DNA from: CAZCWM01 sp964622625
GTDB lineage: Bacteria; Planctomycetota; Phycisphaerae; Phycisphaerales; Phycisphaeraceae
DNA length: 17,275 nucleotides
Assembly (NCBI GenBank): GCA_964622625.1
Contig: CAZUUQ010000060.1
Location: 1 to 17,275 of the forward strand
Direction of reading: 5' to 3'
Shown one piece after another: positions 15,120 to 17,275 of this stretch. The position numbers and the translations under genes were made by a program. The notes under the pieces are model-generated. The model did not search any database. It was not told the DNA's origin and was given only the letters and a program-made list of their open reading frames with translations. Within the stretch, counting starts at the first letter, position 1. Every line of letters starts with the position of its first letter.

Positions 15120-17024
15120 TTATGGGTCGTGATCGCGCGTTCTCGGTGTGGCAGTTGCCTGCGGCGCGTGACCGCCTGAGTGCAAATGGCCTGCGCTCTC
15201 AGCAAGTGTCAGAGCTCGTGACAGTGTCAGGAGTCGATTCAGATATGTTACATCCCGCGCAGGGAATCGCAGGCGCCGCGTCCAAATCGCAAACATCATC
15301 GCAGTGTCGCGAAGCGGTCCGCTCGCCTTCATGATCGCATAGAGTCGCCTGGCTCTGTCAAAGCGTCTGTCGCTCCGGGGTTTCTGCTGAACGGGCCCCA
15401 ATAAGACGGCCGACATCCATTTGTCCAAGGCCTCGCGGTCAAACAGCTCGTCCCAGACGGCCGGAGGATTGCTGATAATCGCTGTGCGGATGTAATCACG
15501 GTATTCGGCATGTGCATAGAGCATGGTGAATCGACTTTGTACCGGTGTGCCGGCGATGGGCGCCGCAGAATCCGTGAACAAATCCGGAAACATAGCTGTG
15601 ACTGTCGCCAAGAACAGTTTCTTGCGGATGCGCATCGGCGCGGGCAGCGTTTTGACCACTTCAAGGGCGTGACCGAATAGAAACGGCGCGAAATGCGGGA
15701 GATAACGCCTGCGAAAGTAAGCGATGTTCTGCAGCAGTCGGGCTTCGCGATGCCGCCAGTAGAGATAGTCTTTCATCGCATTGAAGTCATAGCCGTGGCC
15801 CGCAGCCTGGGCGATCATCTGGCGGTGTCGAATAGACAGGCACTGCAGCCCCTGTGCGAACGCCTGTGTCCGCAACAGTTGGCGCGGCTGGGGCAGTTGA
15901 TCCAGCGTCAGAAGGAACACCTGCCACAAAGCTGTCATCGCCGAGAGCACGCCGTCGCCCCACCCCCACACTTCATCGCCGCGCAACATCCAGTCATAGC
16001 GGCCGCACATATCCGCATAGAACCCCTCACCCAGGATCGCCTCTTGCGCGGTGGCCGCATCCGTCTCCCCACCAGTGATCTCGACGGCGCGTTCGAAATC
16101 ACGAATGATGCGATCCGGGGTAACGTCCGCGCAATACACATGATGCGGGACGCCCAATTTGCGGGCGTAGTACCTGCCGATCTCCATGTCATGGTCGGCG
16201 GCAAACTGGTCGCCATAGCTGTAGCTCACGGCCTCACAGCGGCGTCCGGTTCGGTGCATCAGTCCGAGCAGGGCTCGCGAGTCGGCTCCACCGCTGAGGG
16301 TCAGCACGCCGTTGCCATCAGGAACGCAAGCCATGTCGGCCTGGATGGCGGCAGATAGACGCGACTGGGCTTCCTGCCATGACATGCGCATGGGCTGCGG
16401 CCTCATTTCCCAATACACGACCACCTGTGGGCCCGTGCGCTGCAGCCGAAGCATGCTGCCGGGGCCAACGCGCTGCACTTCGTTCCAGTAGGTGTCATCG
16501 CCCCAGAGGTGGCCGCTGGCCATGAACTCGTATATCGCGTCATGGCGCAGCGTCACCCGTGTGCGCGCATCACCGACTTGCGCCCTCGCCAGCGGCAGCG
16601 CTTCCGCGGCAATGACGACGATGTCGCCGGCCATGCGCCAGTACATCGGAATGGTGCTGGTGCGATCTGCGATGACATAGACATCGCCCGTCCGTGGGAT
16701 CGAGAGCACAACGATGTAATGCCCCCGCAGTCGCGCCGCCCATCGCGCCACTGTGTCCTGCGATGGATCTGGGCCGAGACATCCCATGTCGGTATAGGTC
16801 AGGCTGTGGCCATCGACCATGATTCGGCCGCAGCCAAAGCTGTCCAGAGGCGCTGCCTTGGGGGTGATCCGCGTCATGGCGAGCGGAGGCCCGGTCTTGA
16901 CCAGGGCCAGGCCGCCAGAGCCAACGCAGTCGATCGGGCCCGTTGGCCCCAGCATGGACCGAAGCGCTTCCTGAGCCAGTTGGTTGTTCCCCGTTGTCGC
17001 ATAGGCAGCGGCGAGAGTGGTCAT
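15120..17024 (-). CDS. Asparagine synthetase-like protein lacking the glutaminase cysteine
   Basis: This 634-residue protein is related to AsnB-type synthetases. The N-terminal Ntn-like region (about 1-190) keeps family landmarks such as RGHYIVVLSI, VIADRTSTIPMYWR and WNEVQRVGPGSMLRL. However, it begins MTTLAAAYATTG instead of MCG, so the Cys2 nucleophile for glutamine hydrolysis is absent. The C-terminal domain has an intact ATP pyrophosphatase loop, LTLSGGADSR (SGGADS 244-249), and RGDEVWGW (348-355) where AsnB has a GDE motif, so substrate adenylation is likely retained. Homologues of this kind include ammonia-dependent or ligase-type enzymes, lasso-peptide cyclases, beta-lactam synthetases and exopolysaccharide-locus proteins. 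No peptide precursor or leader peptidase is visible here. The region looks lower in GC than its neighbours. It converges on the c-di-GMP gene. The acceptor substrate is unknown. Confidence 0.88.
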   Translation of the reverse strand: MTTLAAAYATTGNNQLAQEALRSMLGPTGPIDCVGSGGLALVKTGPPLAMTRITPKAAPLDSFGCGRIMVDGHSLTYTDMGCLGPDPSQDTVARWAARLRGHYIVVLSIPRTGDVYVIADRTSTIPMYWRMAGDIVVIAAEALPLARAQVGDARTRVTLRHDAIYEFMASGHLWGDDTYWNEVQRVGPGSMLRLQRTGPQVVVYWEMRPQPMRMSWQEAQSRLSAAIQADMACVPDGNGVLTLSGGADSRALLGLMHRTGRRCEAVSYSYGDQFAADHDMEIGRYYARKLGVPHHVYCADVTPDRIIRDFERAVEITGGETDAATAQEAILGEGFYADMCGRYDWMLRGDEVWGWGDGVLSAMTALWQVFLLTLDQLPQPRQLLRTQAFAQGLQCLSIRHRQMIAQAAGHGYDFNAMKDYLYWRHREARLLQNIAYFRRRYLPHFAPFLFGHALEVVKTLPAPMRIRKKLFLATVTAMFPDLFTDSAAPIAGTPVQSRFTMLYAHAEYRDYIRTAIISNPPAVWDELFDREALDKWMSAVLLGPVQQKPRSDRRFDRARRLYAIMKASGPLRDTAMMFAIWTRRLRFPARDVTYLNRLLTLSRALTLAESAGHLHSGGHAPQATATPRTRDHDP

Positions 17025-17043
17025 TGTCGATACCCCGGTGATG

Positions 17044-17070
17044 GCAATAGACGGTGAAGCGTGTCGTCAA
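17044..17070 (-). promoter_or_regulatory. Tentative promoter of the asparagine synthetase-like gene
   Basis: Minus-strand TTGACG (complement of 17065-17070, five of six matches) is followed after a short 15-base spacer by TATTGC (complement of 17044-17049). The start would lie about a dozen bases before the ATG at 17024. The short spacer and imperfect -10 keep this tentative. Confidence 0.35.
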
Positions 17071-17087
17071 GCAGTGTGGCTCCTGAG

Positions 17088-17275
17088 TCACAGGGGGCGG
17101 CATTCGACGGTCACGGTGGGTACCCACCGCCGCGCACCGCGGCGACGTATTGCCGCGATGACCACCGCGAGCAGAATCCCGGCCGTTGACGGTTCGGGAA
17201 TCACGGTCCCGCCGCCCTGCACGAGGCGGGCGATGAAGGGGTTGATGTCCTCGGTGTTGATCTTGCCGTCGCCGT
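17088..17275 (-). CDS. C-terminal end of a dockerin-like PEP-CTERM protein (partial)
   Basis: This gene runs off the right edge; 61 codons and the stop (TGA, complement of 17088-17090) are present. The visible part starts in GDGKINTEDINPFIARL, a dockerin/EF-hand-like calcium-binding repeat of the kind that ends many planctomycete secreted proteins. VIPEPST then provides the PEP motif, with a short hydrophobic helix (AGILLAVVIAAI) and RRRGARR. The tail continues unusually far, about a dozen residues beyond the basic cluster, to VPTVTVECRPL. The protein is presumably exported and processed by an exosortase like the CHRD protein at 4655-5209. It is on the same strand as, and 63 bases upstream of, the asparagine synthetase-like gene. 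The main body and function lie outside the window. Confidence 0.85.
   Translation of the reverse strand, partial: GDGKINTEDINPFIARLVQGGGTVIPEPSTAGILLAVVIAAIRRRGARRWVPTVTVECRPL

Noticed and set aside
15120..17275. Lasso-peptide or beta-lactam-type biosynthetic cluster
   Set aside because: Only the cyclase/synthetase-like gene is present. No precursor peptide, B1/B2 protease proteins, transporter or oxygenase is seen in the window.

Overview
The window looks like ordinary chromosomal DNA of a GC-rich member of the Planctomycetota, most probably a Phycisphaerae-type lineage. This is an inference. It rests on high GC with strong G/C third positions, a glycine decarboxylase split into two subunits, two exported proteins ending in PEP-CTERM sorting tails (one of them preceded by a dockerin/EF-hand-like repeat), and a small glycine-rich zinc-ribbon protein. 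There are no rRNA or tRNA genes, no CRISPR array, no insertion sequence and no prophage genes. Genes are dense on both strands, and no gene-free stretch exceeds about 250 bases.

Left part (1-4554, plus strand): the last codons of an unknown gene, then gcvPA and gcvPB overlapping by one base (the two halves of the PLP-dependent glycine decarboxylase P-protein). These are followed by a 124-residue zinc-ribbon protein and a Gfo/Idh/MocA-type oxidoreductase. Next comes a minus-strand block (4564-6833): a CHRD-domain PEP-CTERM protein with a clear promoter and a terminator, a 3-phosphoglycerate-dehydrogenase-like enzyme, and a 7Fe-type ferredoxin followed by a 30-bp perfect palindrome that looks like its terminator.

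Middle (7086-13122): a solitary beta-class DNA methyltransferase transcribed divergently from the ferredoxin gene and followed after 5 nt by an exported protein of unknown function. This meets, tail to tail, a minus-strand pair of ruvA (Holliday junction branch migration) and dacB-type PBP4 (peptidoglycan DD-peptidase). Divergent from ruvA is a four-helix membrane protein with a DUF3592-like ectodomain.

Right part (13123-17275): a receiver-GGDEF-EAL protein (c-di-GMP turnover) with its own promoter. It converges on a large asparagine-synthetase-like protein that lacks the glutaminase cysteine but keeps the PP-loop, in a stretch of visibly lower GC. At the right edge is the C-terminus of a dockerin-like PEP-CTERM protein.

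I see no coherent new multi-gene system. The most interesting items are the asparagine-synthetase-like enzyme without an N-terminal cysteine, the orphan methyltransferase with a duplicated DTWYL segment and an apparently leaderless promoter, a recurring TACAAT -10 box close to several start codons, the paired GAATGCAYGCAT repeats around the CHRD gene promoter, and the uncharacterised exported and zinc-ribbon proteins.
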